From: an uncultured Treponema sp.
GTDB lineage: Bacteria > Spirochaetota > Spirochaetia > Treponematales > Treponemataceae
NCBI GenBank assembly: GCA_937885475.1
Contig: CAKZZR010000181.1
Coordinates: 1-7,247, forward strand
DNA: 7,247 bases
Direction: 5' to 3'
The notes beneath the pieces are model-generated. The model saw only the letters and a program-made list of their open reading frames with translations. It searched no databases and was not told the origin of the DNA. Each line of letters opens with the position of its first letter. Position 1 is the stretch's first letter. Positions 5,631 through 7,247 of the stretch are shown piece after piece. A program made the translations under genes and the position numbers.

Positions 5631-6572
5631 TTAGTAAATTAAATTCTGAACGGAGCCGTTCAGCCACGCCTCAAAATTGCGGAAGCCAATCTCAAGGCAA
5701 CGCCTGCGCGTTTCCAGCGGTGCCCACGCTATGTGGGGCGTAAGCACGCAGTTTGGCGCGTCCTTAAGTGGCGTCGCTTCCTGCATCGGCTCCTCGCACA
5801 GCACGTCCGCAGCATAGCCTGCAAGCTTCCCGTCAAAAAGTGCAGAGGCAAGTTCGGCTTCGTTTACAAGAGCTCCACGCGCCGTATTGATAAGGTACGC
5901 ACCTTTTTTCATTTTTTCGAGCGTCGTGCGGTTAATTATTTCCTTTGTCTCATCGGTAAGTGGCACATGAAGGCTGAGCACGTCGGCTTTTTGCAAAAGC
6001 TCGTCAAAACTTACGCAGTTGGGGCTTCCGTTCGGGCGGTGCGGGCAGATGAGCACATTCATGCCGAAAGCACTCGCAATCTGCTCAACCTTTTTTCCTA
6101 TGTTTCCGTATCCAAGAATGCCTAGCGTTTTTCCGGCAAGCTCAAAGAGGGGTTTTTCCCAATAGCAGAATATGGAGGCGCTTATCCAAGCTCCGTTATG
6201 AACGCTCTGATTGTGGAGTGCCACATGATTTGAAAAATGAAGGAGAAGGGCAAACACGTGCTGTGCCACGGCTTCCGTTGAATATGCCGGAATGTTGCAG
6301 ACAGTGATACCTGCTTTTTTTACGGCGGCAACGTCAATGACGTTGTAGCCTGTTGCCATGACACCAATATATTTGAGCTTCGGGCAGGCAGAAAGCACGT
6401 CCTCCGTAATGCGTATTTTGTTCAAGATGACTGCTTCTGAGTCCGCTATGCGCTCAATGACCTGATTCTGTTCCGTCGTCTGATAGACGGTAACGTCAGT
6501 GTATTTTTTGAATATATCCCAGCTTAAATCGCCGGGATTTACTGCCATGCCGTCAAGAATGGTAAGCTTCAT
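5631..6572 (-). CDS. D-2-hydroxyacid dehydrogenase, glycerate dehydrogenase/hydroxypyruvate reductase type
   Basis: This 313-residue enzyme belongs to the D-isomer-specific 2-hydroxyacid dehydrogenase family and should reduce a 2-keto acid, probably hydroxypyruvate or glyoxylate, to the D-hydroxy acid. The N-terminal ILDGMAVNPGDLSW (5-18) is characteristic of glycerate dehydrogenases. The nucleotide-binding loop is GYGNIG (154-159). The catalytic set is Arg232 in NTARGALV, Glu261 in DVLCEEP and His280 in LTPHIAW. At the end of the second strand of the Rossmann fold it has CPHRP (176-180) with no acidic residue, which hints at NADP(H). It starts 5 bases after the HMA-like gene and has no convincing Shine-Dalgarno sequence of its own, so translation is probably coupled. 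The neighbouring leuCD suggests, without proof, a role on a related branched hydroxy acid. The symbols hprA or ghrA-like would be guesses. Confidence 0.87.
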   Translation of the reverse strand: MKLTILDGMAVNPGDLSWDIFKKYTDVTVYQTTEQNQVIERIADSEAVILNKIRITEDVLSACPKLKYIGVMATGYNVIDVAAVKKAGITVCNIPAYSTEAVAQHVFALLLHFSNHVALHNQSVHNGAWISASIFCYWEKPLFELAGKTLGILGYGNIGKKVEQIASAFGMNVLICPHRPNGSPNCVSFDELLQKADVLSLHVPLTDETKEIINRTTLEKMKKGAYLINTARGALVNEAELASALFDGKLAGYAADVLCEEPMQEATPLKDAPNCVLTPHIAWAPLETRRRCLEIGFRNFEAWLNGSVQNLIY

Positions 6573-6577
6573 AGAAA

Positions 6578-6787
6578 TCAGCCAAGAACATCCACGCCAG
6601 TGCTGGAGATTGCTGCATTTATGGCATCCTCAATTCCTGCCGTTCCTTCGTCAAAGTCCACAAGAACCTGCGACTTGTCAGGATTTGCCACTACGCTTGT
6701 AACTCCGGCAACTCCCTTTACGGCTGCGTCCACTTTTCCAGCGGTATCCGGGTCAAACATGCCCGCTACATAAATTTTTTTCTGCAT
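6578..6787 (-). CDS. small HMA-fold protein lacking metal-binding cysteines
   Basis: This 69-residue protein has the length and pattern of a single heavy-metal-associated (ferredoxin-like, beta-alpha-beta-beta-alpha-beta) domain: KKIYVAGM, an alpha-helical AGKVDAAVKGVAGVTSVVA, then QVLVDFD and a second helix ending in STGVDVL. Where metal-binding members have G-M-x-C-x-x-C it reads GMFDPDT, and the whole protein contains no cysteine or histidine. Classical copper or zinc delivery is therefore unlikely. A protein-interaction or regulatory role is possible but unknown. A reading frame opens at 6844, but the start at 6787 is chosen because GGAGA lies 5 bases before it and the promoter lies inside the extension. 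It is the first gene of a two-gene unit with the dehydrogenase. Confidence 0.75.
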   Translation of the reverse strand: MQKKIYVAGMFDPDTAGKVDAAVKGVAGVTSVVANPDKSQVLVDFDEGTAGIEDAINAAISSTGVDVLG

Positions 6788-6792
6788 GCGAA

Positions 6793-6797
6793 TCTCC
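6793..6797 (-). promoter_or_regulatory. ribosome-binding site of the HMA-like gene
   Basis: GGAGA on the minus strand, 5 bases before ATG 6787, decides the start at 6787 and excludes the 19-residue extension to 6844. Confidence 0.75.
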
Positions 6798-6817
6798 AAT
6801 GCAATATGTTTGATTCT

Positions 6818-6846
6818 ATTATAAGCCCAATGACCGTATAACACAA
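6818..6846 (-). promoter_or_regulatory. promoter of the HMA-like and dehydrogenase genes
   Basis: On the minus strand TTGTGT (6841-6846) and a perfect TATAAT (6818-6823) are separated by 17 bases. The -35 box lies about 10 bases past the rlmN stop codon. The predicted leader is about 24 bases. No hairpin terminator is visible after rlmN, so some read-through from rlmN is likely. Confidence 0.7.
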
Positions 6847-6856
6847 ACTGTTTTTT

Positions 6857-7247
6857 TTAGTTTTTGCCGGCATTGACTTTGCCAAGTTGCCCGCAGGCGC
6901 CTCCAATCTTTCGACCGCGCTTTTTTCTGAGCGTTACGTTCAGCCCTGCGTTCTCAAGCTGGTGCACAAAGGAATTTACCTCCTGTGCGGTCGGCTCCTG
7001 AAACGGAAGCCCTTCCACCGGATTCCACGGAATGAGGTTTATGTTCACGTCCGCGCCGCGTGCAAATGCTATCATGCGTTCTGCGCTCTGCCTGCTGGTG
7101 TTCTTGTCTGCAAGAAGGGCTGCCTCAAGCGTAACTCTCTTTCCGCTTTTCTGGGCATAGTAGGTTATGGCTTTTTTTAGCTCCGGAAGCGGATTCGCGC
7201 GTGTTACCGGCATGAGCGTCTCGCGAAGCTCTTCGTCGGCTGTGGTA
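6857..7247 (-). CDS. rlmN: dual-specificity 23S rRNA/tRNA A2503/A37 C2-methyltransferase, C-terminal part
   Basis: Only the C-terminal portion, about 130 residues, is in the window. The frame stays open through the right edge, so the 5' end and the radical-SAM CxxxCxxC motif lie outside. RlmN uses two SAM molecules and a [4Fe-4S] cluster to methylate C2 of A2503 in 23S rRNA and A37 in some tRNAs. Family features present are DEELRETLMPVTRANPLPEL near the edge, VTLEAALL, VNINLIPWNPVEG, NVTLRKKRG and the end GACGQLGK. The Cys codon at 6893-6895 is the conserved C-terminal cysteine that transiently bonds to the RNA adenine. The ATG at 7213 is internal (the Met of LMPVTR), not the start. R-G-R-K-I-G-G-A-C-G-Q-L differs slightly from the usual R-G-x-D-I-x-A-A-C-G-Q-L. 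Confidence 0.92.
   Translation of the reverse strand, partial: TTADEELRETLMPVTRANPLPELKKAITYYAQKSGKRVTLEAALLADKNTSRQSAERMIAFARGADVNINLIPWNPVEGLPFQEPTAQEVNSFVHQLENAGLNVTLRKKRGRKIGGACGQLGKVNAGKN

Noticed and set aside
6788..6844. 19-residue N-terminal extension of the HMA-like protein
   Set aside because: It would overlap the predicted -10 box and start near the -35 box. The GGAGA sequence points to the start at 6787.

Overview
The window looks like a stretch of chromosome from a host- or gut-associated spirochete, most likely a Treponema. That assignment rests on the overall look of the proteins (archaeal-type CMP kinase-like protein, MurC with the E-T-C-E-Y-x-R-H-F signature, compact HACN/IPMI-type LeuC and LeuD) and on mid-range GC with AT-rich intergenic DNA. 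It is an inference; no rRNA or other marker is present. Most genes are ordinary housekeeping or biosynthetic genes. The unusual material lies between them.

Layout. Positions 1-133 hold no gene I can support, but carry part of a repeat (about 20-55) that reappears inverted inside the element at 748-1002. A cytidylate-kinase-like gene (134-679, minus) and murC (1044-2594, plus) diverge. Between them sits a 255-bp non-coding element (748-1002) with perfect 18-bp terminal inverted repeats beginning CAGGG, nested internal inverted repeats and a 10-bp flanking direct repeat with one mismatch. This is the signature of a miniature inverted-repeat transposable element (MITE), perhaps mobilised by an ISAs1-family transposase. 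yicC (2664-3533, plus) follows murC. Both murC and yicC have a promoter whose -10 box ends six bases before the ATG, so both mRNAs are predicted to be leaderless.

The space between yicC and the convergent leuD (3534-3703) holds a 26-bp perfect direct repeat 88 bp apart, a hairpin with a GCAA loop, and a strong GC-rich bidirectional terminator (3649-3683). leuC and leuD (5558 to 3704, minus) form an operon with its own promoter at 5595-5623. Upstream on the same strand lie a D-2-hydroxyacid dehydrogenase of the glycerate dehydrogenase/hydroxypyruvate reductase type (5631-6572) and, 5 bp before it, a 69-residue HMA-fold protein without cysteines (6578-6787). These two are served by a promoter at 6818-6846. 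The window ends inside rlmN (6857-7247, minus), of which only the C-terminal part is present.

How the genes work together. MurC makes UDP-MurNAc-L-Ala for peptidoglycan. YicC is an RNA-processing or decay endoribonuclease. LeuCD is the two-subunit iron-sulfur isomerase of leucine synthesis or a close relative. RlmN methylates 23S rRNA and tRNA. The dehydrogenase probably interconverts a 2-keto and a D-2-hydroxy acid such as hydroxypyruvate and D-glycerate. Apart from leuCD and the HMA-dehydrogenase pair I see no pathway-level link among them.
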